From Parascedosporium putredinis (taxonomy: Eukaryota; Ascomycota; Sordariomycetes; Microascales; Microascaceae): a stretch of DNA of 64,000 bases. Where the stretch lies: assembly GCA_949357655.1 (NCBI GenBank), contig CASHTG010000001.1, positions 4,836,001 through 4,900,000 on the forward strand. The letters are read 5' to 3'. Numbering within the stretch: position 1 is the stretch's first letter; each line of letters begins with the position of its first letter. This document shows, one piece after another, positions 26,701 to 38,850 of the stretch. The translations under genes were made by a program, and so were the position numbers. The notes under the pieces are model-generated. The model searched no databases. It saw only the letters and a program-made list of their open reading frames with translations, and had not been told where the DNA came from.

Positions 26701-28199
26701 TAAACTTGCACCGAGGCCAGTGCGTGATCTGCGACGGGAATGGGAGGATGTTGATTGATCAATAGATCGATCCATTGCCTTCGATCCGTGGATGATGAAG
26801 TAAGAAGCTGGCTCCACCTTGCGAGATGTGCTTGTCGCAGGCTGCTGCTTGGTGGAACCGCTGCCTTGATCATTACCAGAGAAGACCGTCTGGCTCCTCG
26901 GCTCCCTCTTGTTCACGCCGAGCTTCGGCCATCCATTGTCCTGACCGGCTGATCTGGATCCATGAGAGTCTCCTCGCTGAGTTCGAAGGGTTTGGACATC
27001 GCGCGTCCCTTCCTACACCCTCAGGCTTCCGGGCGTGTTTCTCCTGGCAGCCATCCTACAACATCGCGGGTGTGATCTGCTAGGCCGACAGTGGTAATAA
27101 TAGTAGCAATAACACCCGTTATATAGCCCACATCAATGTCTCTCGCGCCCGCTGTCTGCCGGATTGCCCAACTAGCGGCTTTTGAGGAGGCTTCCGTCTC
27201 TTCTTTGTTCCTGCCGGTTTACATTGGTGGTTCCTTTTCTTTTTTTTTTTTTTTCTTTCTTTTTTTTTTCCCTCCAAATTTCTTTCCTTTTTTTCATCTA
27301 CTTTTCTTGTTCTTCGTTTTCTTTTCTCTTTCCCACCCTCGGCTGCTTTGTCTTGAATTGTGGCCATTGGAGGATGCAATACATACACACGCACACAGAC
27401 ACGCACACACATACCCGTCAAATGCTCACCGGTGCCACAGAGGCCGGGAAAGCGGCCATCGATTCGCTGGCGCTTTCTTTTCTTTTCTTTTTCGCTTCTT
27501 CTCTCAGTAGCTGGTGCGTCCAGCCCCTCTCTTCCAAGGTAATACGTGTATTTTGGTGACGATGGCTCCGAAATAAAAATAAAAAGACCGATAGCCGGCC
27601 CTTGGCGACGTAGTGTAGCTGGCTCTTTCGGCGGCCCTCTTCGGGACGGCGGAAGGGCGTGTTACTTTCTCGATTGCAACCGGCGGTGGGCCTTTTATTT
27701 CGCTGCGAGATGCTTGAAGCTTTGGGGTGAAAATATAGTGTAGCGTACGTTGTTTTGCTGCTTCTCAACCAAGTTTGATCATTCATCGAATCCTTCCCCT
27801 CTCTTCCCCGCCCTCCACTTTGAGGTCCCACCTTAGTGGCCTTTTAGAGTCTCGACTTGATATCCTCCGTCGTCGTATTTCAGTCGCACCCCTAGTAGCG
27901 GCCTAGGGACTGTCCGTTGTCCGGGGTTGTATTGGAGGAGGAGACCAGGTTCGAGTGTCACCCTAGCTGTCATCGGTTACAGGCGTGTTTCTTCTGTGCG
28001 AGGAGAAGCACGGGACTTGGCAGCCCAGCCAAGCCAGCCAGCCCAAAGAAAGAGAGAAAAAAAGAGGAGAGGATCCTGCGCCAGCCAACATCAAACAGCA
28101 GCCTCTTTGAATGGGGCACTAGACTAGCCTTCTGGATCTGATCGCTGTTCCTGTCTGTCCCATTTGATCAGGGCTGGCCAGGGCCCATCCGCTTCCGAG
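20701..28199. other. gene-free region, part 3
   Basis: No gene recognised on either strand. It contains T23 at 22256-22278, a TCG trinucleotide run at 22505-22523, a CA-rich stretch at 27380-27415 and a palindromic cluster built from TTGATTGATCAAT and GATCGATCCA at 26751-26774. Long T-rich tracts at 24235-24500 and 27235-27335 produce phenylalanine-rich spurious reading frames. Confidence 0.55.
22256..22278. repeat. poly(T) tract
   Basis: Twenty-three consecutive T residues, the longest homopolymer I see in the window. Confidence 0.95.
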
Positions 28200-30043
28200 C
28201 TAGGCCAGCGCTCGAGCTGTCGGTCGGATCACAGACCATCTGTTGCTTCACGCCCTCCCTCTCCCTCTAGTGTAGCGTCCACCTCTGCACGCTGGCAACG
28301 GATCGCGTCCGGCACATTTGATCTCATAAAACCTTGTCCCCTGGAGTCGCACTGTTGTTCTTTTCCTCCCTCCCATTTGATCCTCATGTCCTCGCCTTCC
28401 CTGCAGCCTGTCTTGTTATTCCCACAAAACTCTGCATATTTCCTGCATTTCCTCGCATTGCCTCTTTCCGTTTGGTGACTTTTTTCTTTTTCTTGTGCCG
28501 TTTATTTTTTTCCACCTTGTCTTTTCTTTTTTTTTCTCTCTTCTCCTTCCTCCTTCCTGCCTCTCCCAGCCGTGTCATAGAAGAGGGGTTCCCATTCCTC
28601 TTCTTTGTCATAAATCTCTTTCCTCACTTTTTCACTCACATACACCTCTAAATCTATACCATCAACACCGCGAACTGGAACCCGCATTTTCTCCTCGCCT
28701 TCAGTGCCTGCCTTTTTCTCTGGCGCTGGGGTTGTTGTCTCTTCCTTTTGTTTCATTTCCTTTCTACCAGTCCCGTTCTTCGACTAATCATCATCATATC
28801 GTCCCGGCCGCTCTTTGTTTGCGCAACAACTTGATCGCCGCTCTTTTTTTTTCTCTCTCTCGCCGTCTCTGTTTGCACTGAGACACGACGCCTTGCTCTG
28901 GACATCGTTGGACCTGTTCACTCCACTCCTCTTTAGGACGGATAATCATCACCTCCCAGACACCGAGCCGTAATATCCCCATTGAGGACACTCTTCGCTA
29001 CGCCGACGACTTTTGCCCACGAGACTCAACGACTTTTCTCTCTATTTTCGTGGATAGCCCCGCTTCGCAGATACCAGCTCGACCCTACGTGTGCATGTGC
29101 GTGTGTGTTTTGGATCTTGCGGCAATCAGCTTTGGGTGAAGGATGCTGTGGAGCCCGCGGTGCTAACAACAACGGTACAAGTGACTTTGCTTGGTGAGGA
29201 GGCATCGCAGCGTTCGACCAGACTACAATTCGCCCTTGCGAGTGCCAGCTTCGAAAGACCGAAACGAATTCCCCGAAAAGAAAAAACGACGACGCACGGT
29301 GGATTTGCGAGATTCCAAGACGACGGTGTATCCCCCGGCTCTTACCTGTAGCCGCCTCAGTGCTCTACGGACCACTCGCCTAGTTCGCCGACCAGATCAG
29401 TCGCCCAGACGACTTTGCCTTCTAATCGCCTTTGTGGAGCGTCATCGGTTGAGAAACGGGACAGCTTCTTTTGCATTGGAGGGCTTGATTCGGCCAGCTT
29501 GAGCTCTGATAAAGGGAGGAGTGCCGAGAAGGAAGCGGCGTTGCTTTCGAGTCGCCATTGAATCACCAATTGTCCGTAAAGCCTCCGAGCGGACTTGCTG
29601 TGTTTGTCGCGCACGACAGCTTCTATCCCCGCGTCCGCTTGTCGTTGGGGACCTTCTTTTCCCTTGGTTCGGCATTGGTCCACAAATTCCTTGGCCTTTA
29701 TTCCCCTCCCAAATCGAACTTCCTTTTTCCTCCGGCTGCGGACTGCAGTTATCCGTTGCGAGGCGTATCTGTCCTCTGTCGGTCGTGAGTATTGCCCCTC
29801 CATGTTTTCTTTTTCCTTCTTTTCTCGTCGTTTTCTTTTTCTTCTCCTTCTTTTTCCTTGAGGGGATTTCTCACCCTGGCACCTGCCAAACTTGTTTTTT
29901 TCTTTTCTTCGTCTTTTCCCCGCCTCGGCTTTGCTCGTGCCCCTCGAGAAGGGTCTAAGTTAACCAGAAAGGCAGGACAATCATCGAAAAACGAAGAATT
30001 GCAGAAGCGGGCAGTTTTCGACTCTTCGACTAGGTGACCGGAG
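28200..30043 (+). promoter_or_regulatory. presumed promoter and long leader of the otubain gene
   Basis: This stretch is strongly pyrimidine-rich on the + strand, as is common for transcribed leaders of filamentous-fungus genes. It contains several short upstream open frames, and no other gene was recognised in it. Where transcription starts cannot be told from sequence. If it starts near 28.3 kb, the otubain mRNA would have an unusually long leader. Confidence 0.3.
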
Positions 30044-32511
30044 ATGTTTCAACCGCAACCGACTCCGTTTGCTGCTTCGTGCTTCAGCTCCTACGGTGGG
30101 GTGACGGATTTTCCCTTCCCGCTTACGCTACAGACGCTACAGGGCGCCAACGCGGGCTCAGTGTCCCCAGACTCGGTGTCGGCGCACTCTGCCGCAGCCT
30201 CCGACGCCAATTCCAACCCAAACCGTACCCACCCACACCAGTCACAATCTCCTCTTTCCCACCCTCTCTCCTCCCACCACTCCCACCATCCTCACGGCCA
30301 CCCACACGCTCGCGCCCATAATCATCCTCATTCCCATCCCGCCCCCAATCCCTGTTATACTCGAACGCATCTCGCGCCTCAACTTCGTCCTCGGTTTCTC
30401 CTTCTTCTCATGCTCACTTGAGCCCTGCCTCTCACTCCATTGCCTCACCCTTCGCCACTGGTGCCTCCAAAATGGAACCAACACATCTTCTTCAGGACGA
30501 GCTTGCCGCACAAGAAGCCGCGGCCCGCGAGTTCCAACCTCGTTTAGATGTAGGTGCTTTCTTTCTTTCTCTCTCTGTCTCTCTCTTTGTCTCCCTTTTC
30601 CCTTGTTCTTTCTTCATCGCTGCTTGCATTCTGGGTATGCGCGCTTTTACCTGCTCGCGCCCGTCTTCCCCTGCTTCTCTTCTTTCGTCGCCCCCTTTGC
30701 CTGGATCGGCCGAATTGAACTTGGGAAGGGACTCGTCGGTTTCGGAATGCGCTAGTCACTGCGCCTTTCCAAAACCCCCGTCTACAGTTTTTTTGTTTTA
30801 GAGACAATGGGTGTTGGACTATTCGCTCATAGACAGCAACCGACTAACAACTTTATTCTTCCCAGGGCCCTCTCGTCGGGGAAAGAACCCCGAGCACAGC
30901 TATTTCAAATGAGTACGCGAAAGCAGACCCCGTCTATGTAGAAAAGACACTGGTAAGTGCGGTTTCACGCCCCCACCCCCTCCCATTTTGGACGCTTAAA
31001 ATAGTGCGAATTGGATCTAATTAGCCCGCCGTTGATAGGCGCTGCCAAACCTATATTCGCATTATCGCCCCGTTCAAGGGGATGGCAACTGTGGTTGGCG
31101 AGGTGAGTCTCCCGTCGATCAAGACTACTTTCTTCTTGTTCTCGCATCGTCCCCCTTCCCAACTCTCTCGCTTGTCATCCATCCATCCACCCCCGATCCG
31201 CGACTCGGGAGGAGGTTGGCGGTTGAAAATCAAAACTATTTTGACGTCACTGCCCCGCTCCACATGTTTGCGCTTGTAATGGGCGGCCGCTAACGAGATT
31301 TTAGCGATTGGGTTTGGCTATTTTGAGACGTTAATCCACAATGGCGACCGCAACCAGGTCGAAGCCGAAGTCGCCAGAATCACAAGCCTTAACCAGGTGC
31401 TCATATCAACCGGCTACAGCACTTTTGTCTTCGAAGACATGGTTGAGGAGACTGTTCGCCTGTTGAAGGACATTGCCGCTCGTATGATGGATCCTAATGC
31501 TGCCATGGCAGTGCTGATGGACCGCTTCAACGATAGAGAGTGCTCAAACGCCCTCATATACCACTTCAGACTGTTGGCGGGCGCATGCCTCAAGTCGTAC
31601 CCGGCTATGTATGAACCGTTCATCCCGGCGGACCTTGGTGTCGCTGGCTACTGCAGCGATGTGCTTGAGAGGATCGATCGCGAGATCGAGCATCTGGGCA
31701 TTATATTGCTTGTGAACATGCTCTTGAAACCCATCAACTTGATTCTTGAGATTGCTTATCTCGACAGAAGCCCAGGCAGCCAGGTCAACATCTACCGCTT
31801 CCCCGACGGTGCGGAAACACAAGAGCCTGCCGTTGGCTCGGTCATCTACCTCTTGTACCGGCCCGATCACTACGATCTTCTTTACAGGCCGACGGTCAAC
31901 ATCCAGGTTAACCGAGTAGCGTCGTTTTCCCACCAGCCTATCGAGTCACACGCGCGTCTTGATGCGTTTTCAACCGTCGATTTCGAGCCGCTTAATATCA
32001 TCCCGGGTTTCTCGTACGCTTCGACATCAATGTCTGCTCTCGAGTCACAGGGCCTATCGCCCACCATGGGTGGTGGCAACTTTGTGGCGGTTGGTCCGTC
32101 GGCGTGGATGCACCCCTCCACGTTCACGTCAACGGTGCCATCCCACCCAGCGCCCCCGCGTCAGCCACCTGCGGCGCCCAGCGCCCCTGCGGTGGAACCG
32201 ACGCCTCTGCCCTCGAGGCCTCGCGCTGCTCCTGGTACTCTAGCCGCGTCTCATGCACCCGTTCCGAACGCTCAGGTTACATATCCATTGCGCTTCAGCC
32301 AGGAGTATTTCAAGCTAGGGGGTCCAATTTTACCGAACCCGGGTTCACAACAGCCATGTTCAAGAACAGTCATTATAACAAGGCCCACTACAACAACCCC
32401 GACTTTCACCCCGAGGAATGGGTTCCGGATGACGACTGTGGGGAACGGAGCGGAAGCAGCGGGGGACAAGGTCCAAGAAAACTCGAAATAAGCATGAGTA
32501 ACGACTACTGA
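30044..32511 (+). CDS. otubain-type (OTU/C65) deubiquitinating cysteine protease
   Basis: Predicted ubiquitin-specific isopeptidase of the otubain family (peptidase C65). Exons are 30044-30549, 30866-30952, 31039-31102 and 31305-32511. The catalytic Asp/Cys motif GDGNCGWRA spans the exon 3/4 junction and the catalytic His lies in YRPDHYDLLY. GPLVGERT and EEYAKADPVY-like segments precede the OTU core. The first about 130 residues are unusual: Ser/Pro/Asn-rich with a histidine-dense stretch (SHHPHGHPHARAHNHPHSHP). The C-terminal tail after the OTU domain is Pro/Ala-rich and ends in a conserved fungal block (FKNSHYNKAHYNNPDFHPEE). One base appears missing near 30344 (C run) and one near 32321 (G5 run). 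Corrected length is about 620 residues, longer than animal OTUB1 (about 270) because of the two extensions. The family assignment is firm; linkage preference cannot be predicted. Confidence 0.9.
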
Positions 32512-32743
32512 GACGAAAATGGTGGAGCGAGTCTCGTGGTCTCCCGCATATCGCGTTGTTGGGCTAGAAGCCGTCCGTGTGGCGTAGACGTTGACGAACC
32601 GTGCGGCGTTTGCATGCGCACGATAGCTCGGTCGTCCTTGCTATAGCGAGGCTTTCATGGCCGCAACCTTCCGAACCGTTCCGAGCCGCTGGGCACACCC
32701 AACCTTTCCCCGCAACATTTCGAGACACACATACACACACACA

Positions 32744-32793
<50 letters not shown>

Positions 32794-33864
32794 TATGCTG
32801 TCCTCTGTCACCCTTTCCCAATCTCCTCTCTTTTCTACTTCAACTCTCAACTTGTGCTTGTCAGTAGCAGGGGTTCCTTGGCGATTGGGGAAATATACCA
32901 CGGAAAAAGGATTTGGGGATGCGGGACACACACTTCGGGAAACGAAGTGATTTCTTTTCATTCCTCTCTGTATTGGGAAGCGGGACGATTCAACGGATAC
33001 CACAATGTACTGATTGGGATTTTTCATTTTCTTTGTCTTGGAAGGGTATGATGATGACACATTGTCTTTTGTTTCTTCAATCGGAAAAACAGAACATGAA
33101 ATGCTATGAAGGGGACGACGCTACTCTTGCTTGCTGTCTTGCCACCTCGTTGCCATGTTGGTATTTCTTACGACTTGTTTGCCCTGCTTGATATATACCT
33201 GGTCCCCTCTTCACCATGTTGCTGAAACCAAGGAGTCCAAAGTTGGCTGCTCCTCTTTCTGCTCTACGTACATGTACTGGCGGAACACGAACCCACCGTG
33301 CCTCTCAAGGCTACTGCGACCTCTGGCGCCAGATGGGTGGGAGGTTGATGCCTGGTTGGGAGGGTGGACGTGGGCGCGCATGCTCCTTTGCATCACTTCA
33401 ACATGGATTGAGGGAGCTGCGGCGTAGAAAGTTCAAAGTTGGCGGCGGCGTCGCCGTCCTCGTTCTGGTTCGATATGTCTTATGCGCCACGCACACATTC
33501 GCAATCGTTCATGCATACCTGGGGTGCTTGGTCTCGCCTATTCTTCTGCTTTCGCTTGGGGGATCTTTCTTTTTCGTCTCCATTTCCATTATGCGTTTTA
33601 CTTACCATATTGATACCTTGGTGCTGTTCCTTGCGTTTTATTCCTTGAGCTCTTCTCATAATACCAAACCTACATCTTCTTTGGAACGCAATGCCAAGGT
33701 GTCGCCATGCCACTAGGGTAAAAATTGCTATTTAATTTTGACATGATTCTCTATTATTATTTATTTTTTGCTTTCCTACACAGCCATTGTGTGAGACGCA
33801 TATCTTACAGGGCCTAGCAATACAGGTAGGGTTTTATGAGCAGTCGTCATGACAGAAACCCTCC
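32512..33864. other. intergenic, otubain to LIP2 (tail to tail)
   Basis: These are the 3' flanks of two convergent genes. It holds the CA/CT microsatellite listed separately and AT-rich sequence near 33720-33775. No additional gene was recognised; open frames of up to about 165 codons here lack known motifs. Confidence 0.6.
32725..32792. repeat. compound (CA)n-(CT)n-(CTAT)n microsatellite
   Basis: A CA-rich stretch from 32725 changes into about 19 CT dinucleotides at 32745-32782 and ends in CTAT units. It lies about 215 bp downstream of the otubain stop codon. Confidence 0.95.
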
Positions 33865-34848
33865 TCAGGCACCGGCCCGTAGCCTCCTCTGGAACTCGTC
33901 AGCCCATTCCTCGGCAACGAGGGCGGGCTCTAGCAGAGACCACCGCAGCCCCTTGTCCGCAGAGGCGCCAGGGTCCGGGTTCGGGTTTGGGGTGTCCAGG
34001 CCGAGCTCCGCGGCGACGCTGGTGACGTCGCGGTCGGGGATACCGCAGGGGACGAAGCGGGACCAGGGGTTGACGTGGGGAACCGGTGGTAGGGACGAAG
34101 AGGTTGAGGGCGAGGCCGAGGGTGGCGACGTGTCGGCGGAGGTGGATGCCGAGGGCGGCGATTTTGCGGTCGGGGCGCGGGGTGGGTTGCGGCGCGGGGG
34201 GGGGTCGAAGGAGGAGGAAGAAGAAGAGGAACGGACCCAGACGCCGGGGTTGTCGGGATCGCGAAAGGTGGCGATGCCGAAGCGGGAAGAGAGGAGGGAG
34301 GCGGTGACGTCTTCGAGGAGGGAGGCGTAGGCGCGGACGGAGAGGTGGGGGTGGAGGGGGAGCGGAGGTCGACGACGGGCCAGAAGACGAGTTGGCCGGG
34401 GCCGTGGTAGGTGGTGAGGCCGCCGCGGGGAGTGGTGGATTTCGGGGGTGAAGAGGAGCGGGGGTCGGGAGAAGAGGAGGAGGAGGGCAACGAGGAGAAG
34501 GGCGGGCTCTGGACGGAGAGCGGGGCGGAGAGGGTGGTGAGTTGGTCGGGGGTTAGGGAGCGTTGGCGGCGGCCGAGGGTGTATGTGGGGGCGGGGTGAA
34601 GGAGAGGAGGACGGGGTTCGGCGCGTCGCCGGCGGCGGGTGAGCGAGGTGAGGAAGGTGAGGAGGAGGCCTTGTAGGCGTGGTGGGGCGCGGCGAGGACG
34701 GATTGAAGCTCGGAGGCGAGGGGGTAAGGGGTGTACGAGGGCCACTGGTTGGGGAGGTGGATGCGGGCGAGGCGGAAGGCGCGTCGGTGGGGGAGGGTCG
34801 GGAGAGGGAAGGGGGTTCGGCGGGCGAGGGGCCGGAGGGGACCCGCAT
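33865..34848 (-). CDS. lip2: octanoyl-[acyl-carrier-protein]:protein N-octanoyltransferase (lipoyltransferase 2)
   Basis: LipB-family enzyme that moves octanoate from acyl carrier protein to lipoyl domains, the first step of mitochondrial lipoate synthesis. Motifs appear in family order: HLPNQW near the N-terminus, PTYTLGRRQ, RGGLTTYHGPGQLVFWPVVD, NPGVWV, the conserved lysine block KIAALGIHLRRHV, and NPWSRFVPCGIPDRDVTS with the thioester cysteine. The coding strand is extremely C-rich. The frame changes five times, near 34813, 34590, 34360, 34200 (G9 run on the + strand) and 34078. The first four each fit one missing base in a C/G run; the last fits one extra or two missing. Corrected length is about 328 residues, single exon. 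The start at 34848 is the only in-range ATG and is the least certain part; a mitochondrial presequence is expected but obscured by the first frame change. Confidence 0.87.
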   Translation of the reverse strand: MRVPSGPSPAEPPSLSRPSPTDAPSASPASTSPTSGPRTPLTPSPPSFNPSSPRPTTPTRPPPHLPHLAHPPPATRRTPSSSPSPRPHIHPRPPPTLPNPRPTHHPLRPALRPEPALLLVALLLLFSRPPLLFTPEIHHSPRRPHHLPRPRPTRLLARRRPPLPLHPHLSVRAYASLLEDVTASLLSSRFGIATFRDPDNPGVWVRSSSSSSSFDPPPRRNPPRAPTAKSPPSASTSADTSPPSASPSTSSSLPPVPHVNPWSRFVPCGIPDRDVTSVAAELGLDTPNPNPDPGASADKGLRWSLLEPALVAEEWADEFQRRLRAGA

Positions 34849-37800
34849 CGCGATGGAGGAGGAGGAGGGAGATGAGGGTGCCTCTTCTCCTATTGCTTGT
34901 TGATTAGAGGGGGGCTATATCGGGCTAGGCATTTTTGTGTGTTCGTTGTGGAAAAGGACGGCTTGGTCGCGGCGCGATGGGTTTGTTGACGCGGGTAGTG
35001 TTCGATCTACGAGCTTTTTTTTTTCTGGCTTCATTCGCGATGCGTTGAGCTTGGGAAAGCTTGCGCAAAAGGTTGCTTGAATGGTCTGTGCGCGACGGGC
35101 CGATGGAATTGTGGGGCTGATGGCAAGTGATGGAGTGGCTGGCCGGATTGGGAAAGTGTGAGTGAGTGCAGGGAAGAAGAATGTCCGGCTTGTGATTCTG
35201 ATGACCTCACTTTCGGTGATGGGAACAGACCTAGCTTGTAGGTGACATCATGGATCGTCTAGATGCTGCCAATGCTGCCATTCGGGGATAGCCAAACAAA
35301 GTCTTATCCTACTTGATTGATGTTGGTTCATTTTCTACGTGGCAGTTCAAAAACGCCCAATTTACAAAGCGCGGATGGAGGAGGTAGCAGCAGCAAGCGT
35401 GTTACGACCCTTAAAAGAGGGTTTTTATCACGGGCATATGTGAAGACGAGATGTGTGAGAGGAGGGAAGAATACTAGTAAGAGGGGAAATCAACCACGCT
35501 GGGAGACACTCTGCCAGCTGTGCAACATGGAAGCAATGTGTGCGCACACCCTCATTGTGGCCACGCCAAGGGTGGCTTGGCAGTCTAGACCACGTCATTG
35601 GGGGTGCGTGTGAGGAAGAGCAGAGCAGAGGCAGAGCGACCTTGCGATAAACTCTAGAGCTTTGGAGATTGGCTGAGTTTTTTTGGCTGCGACTAGAGGG
35701 CAAGTGACACAGAGGTAAAATGGAGGAGAGTTTTGTACCCGAGCGTCGATGGCGTAGCGTGTACGTGGGCCTGAGCGTGGGCGATGATGAGTGCGAGTGT
35801 GAATGTGTGGGGTGATGGTGATGATGTGTCGAATGAATAGAGAGCTAGCTCCCTTGTTATCCCTGGGCGAGTGTGGCTAGGAATGACGGCGCTGAGCGGG
35901 ACTGGTAGGGTTCATTCATTTTTGGATGGAGGCAGAGAGCCGCCAGCCTTGGCTGTCTTGGCTTGGTTTGGAGCCTTGACGAGTTTTGACGTATGAGCGA
36001 GGCTGGTGGAGCTGGAAAGTTGTAAGTTTCTGAGCCTTCCCTGTGCTCGAATCGATTTTGAACAGCCTGAAAACGGCGCAACAGTTCAAGCTGAGATCTA
36101 TCTAGGGAGCTAGAAAATGCCTCTCTATCTTTACTCCTGCGAGAGAGAGAAATACAAAAAATAGGGACGGAAGTGGGGAAGGTGGGAGTGGCTGGGCTGA
36201 ACCGCGCGGCATCGTCTGCGTCGTATGCAGGGAAAAAAATGCAACAATGGCTCACAGTCGGGGGATAGGTCTGGGGAAGCGTGCCCAAGACCCTGAAAGA
36301 CGGGACGGGAAACTGCTGTAAGATTTGCGAGAAGCCGATGAACTACGTATGCTTCCCCGGTCTTTGTTGCATTTTTGTTTAAAAGGAAATATTGAGGGAA
36401 TCATAGTAAGTGAGCGTCTAGGCTGAACAATTGAGTTCGGGAATGTCTCTCCTTCTTGTTTATACCTTGACGGAGAAAACCTCCGTCGACAGGCGGTATC
36501 GTCTTGAGATGTGGCGTTGCTAAACCGGCTTTCGTTATTGAATGAACCGTTAAGGAGTCTAAGGGCGAAGTAGAGGGCAATTTCAAGTGCTCCCTTCCGA
36601 CTTCAATGTTCTATGAGCAGGGACGAGGCTCCTGTTCTTCGGTGAGGCCTCCGTGATGTAAACTTCTAGGTCTCGACGTAGCATGCCCTAGACTAACAAT
36701 TATGAGGGTACATCTGGAGGTAAAGCAAAGAAACATTGACCAGGAAAATAAAAAGCTCCCGCTATCAATTGGCTCTCGCTCGACAGCTTTAGGGTAGGAA
36801 ACTATTGGCTGCCAAAGAAGTTTGACGCCGCTGCCCTCCCGGCCTTGGCCTTGTTCCGACTCGGAAAATAGAACGGGTAGACGGTGACAAGTGACACGGC
36901 AAGATCAATTGATCTCGATCGGAAGGGGTCCGCTCAACTGTGTTTGTCTGGCTTGTCTGGCTTTGTCGGGGAACAGAGCAAACAGTGTTAAGGCTGGGAG
37001 GACCCCGCTTTTTTGGTCGCCTCGAGAACCTGCAAGAGACTCATCAAAGGCCAAAGACCCCGCCACTGTCGTCATGGCTCGATAAGCGCTTTCGTCAGCT
37101 CAGGCTCACCGTCGCGTCGTGTGCGCCCCACCCGCACGCCACTACCATGTGAAGGTGAAGATGGGAAGAGGAGGGCAGCCAGTGACTCTCTTGGCGTGCC
37201 ATGAGGTCTTGTCAATCTTTTGTTTGTAGCTTTTTTTCTGGGTGCTCATCATAGCCATTAAACGATGGAGCCATTATTCGAGATTTGAGTGAAAAGCAAG
37301 CTTGTGTGAAATTTCCGATTCGTCGACGATTGCTGCCATCAAGTTTCGATGGCTTACAACGTCAAAGTCCTCTTCTCCTCCCCACTTGAATCTCGAATTT
37401 CCAAAGCAAAGGGCAGTGGTTCGCCGAATAAAGCTTATGCCACGAGATGGGCGAGGGACTGTGGAGCAGAGGGCGAGGTCTGGTCGGTCTGGTCGGTGTC
37501 TGAGCCTTGCCGCCATTGCGTTGCCCTATTGATTGAAACAATGCACCCATTGGATCCAAGGGAAAAACATACAGGAATAGAATTCGGGGTCTGGTAGACC
37601 GGACTGGCGAACTAGCCCCGTCCTAGTTCAGCCCCACCTTGGTCCCCGGAGCTCAGACAATGGCCAGGCCTGATGAACTCTCTGATACTTTTGGCGTTGA
37701 AGTGGGAAGAGCATTGGCTCCTGGGGGTTGTATGCAAGTCTCTGCTTCTCTCTACTTCTCTCGTCTTTGATGCCATCCACGGATCCATGGATATGTCTTT

Positions 37801-38850
37801 TCTCTCCCACTCGCCTTGGCCATAGTAGCTTATTGACTTTTCATCCCGTCCGCACCGGGCTATAGTCGACTTGTACATGCTATGCATCCAGTCATACTGC
37901 ACGATGGCGCTGTCTTGAATCAGGCTCCTTCCCCTCTGGATGTAGTGGTTTTCCTAAAGAGTGTGACGGCGTTGGACGAAATAGTTGCGACTACGCTTGT
38001 GCCGTGTGCCGTGTGCCGGTGTTGCTATCCCCTGCTCCACACTCTTCAAATGTTTCAATCTTCTTCTTGTCGCGTGCGTGCCCACTGCCCACTACCCAAA
38101 CCTATCAGGCCTAAAGAGGAAAAAAGGGAAACTGGGAGCAAGTGAATCCCCGGTTACGACGTCAATCTGTGCCGATTTCGATCTGCCCTCGCCTCGGCCC
38201 TCTCCCCACCTTGCTGGAAGACGACGTGCGACGTGGTACCGTACATATACGTGTACCATGAATGGGATGTGCCCCATGATCTAGCTTGGCTAGTCGGCCA
38301 GTCCCAACCAGAGTGTTTCGTCAATCCATTTCCTTTTGACTAACACGACCCAATGGACCACAAACGCAAGACTGCTCCAAAACTCCATGTAGGCCCGGAG
38401 AGCAGTGAAATATGAGGGTGAAGAAATAGAAGCACTACGATTTAATAAAAAGAAATAAGAAATAAAAACAACAAAAGCGACAAATTCCCTCTTAAGACGA
38501 GCCTTCTTGCACCGGAAAAAAGACAAAAAGTAAAAGAAGTCCGCGGCGTCTCGTTGCATCATCGACCCAACTTTAAGCTGTTTCCACTTCCGTACCAAGA
38601 TCGGCTCCCCGTTCCGGTATGAGCCTCACCTACGTAATCGCCTCTTGGCTCTTCTCTCCCACAGTCCAAGGGGATGAGTTACACGACACATCAGTGCCGA
38701 GGTGGGTAATCGTCAGCCCTCCAGTGTTTCCCTTGAGAGGAAGAAAAAAAAAGAAAAAAAAAGAACCCTCTGCTCTTGGCTGGTGATGTATTCAGTGGTT
38801 CCACTCTCCCAAGCTGGCTCCGTTCCACGCACGTCGCCTTGGCTCCCGCC
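34849..38850. other. intergenic between LIP2 and SUR7-family gene
   Basis: No gene recognised in about 4 kb. An open frame of 143 codons at 35857-36288 (-) has no recognised motif and no supporting splice sites. Short tandem repeats occur near 38000-38022 (GTGCC units) and 37479-37500. It includes the LIP2 promoter side near 34.9-35.3 kb. Confidence 0.5.

Noticed and set aside
4732..28199. RIP-mutated transposon island
   Set aside because: The DNA is not AT-rich, shows no TpA excess visible by eye, no terminal repeats and no remnants of transposase or reverse transcriptase.
32725..32792. CRISPR-like or direct-repeat array
   Set aside because: It is a simple di- and tetranucleotide microsatellite without spacers; the organism is a eukaryote.
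35857..36288. 143-codon open frame on the - strand
   Set aside because: Reasonable composition but no known motif and no promoter or splice support; cannot be told from chance.
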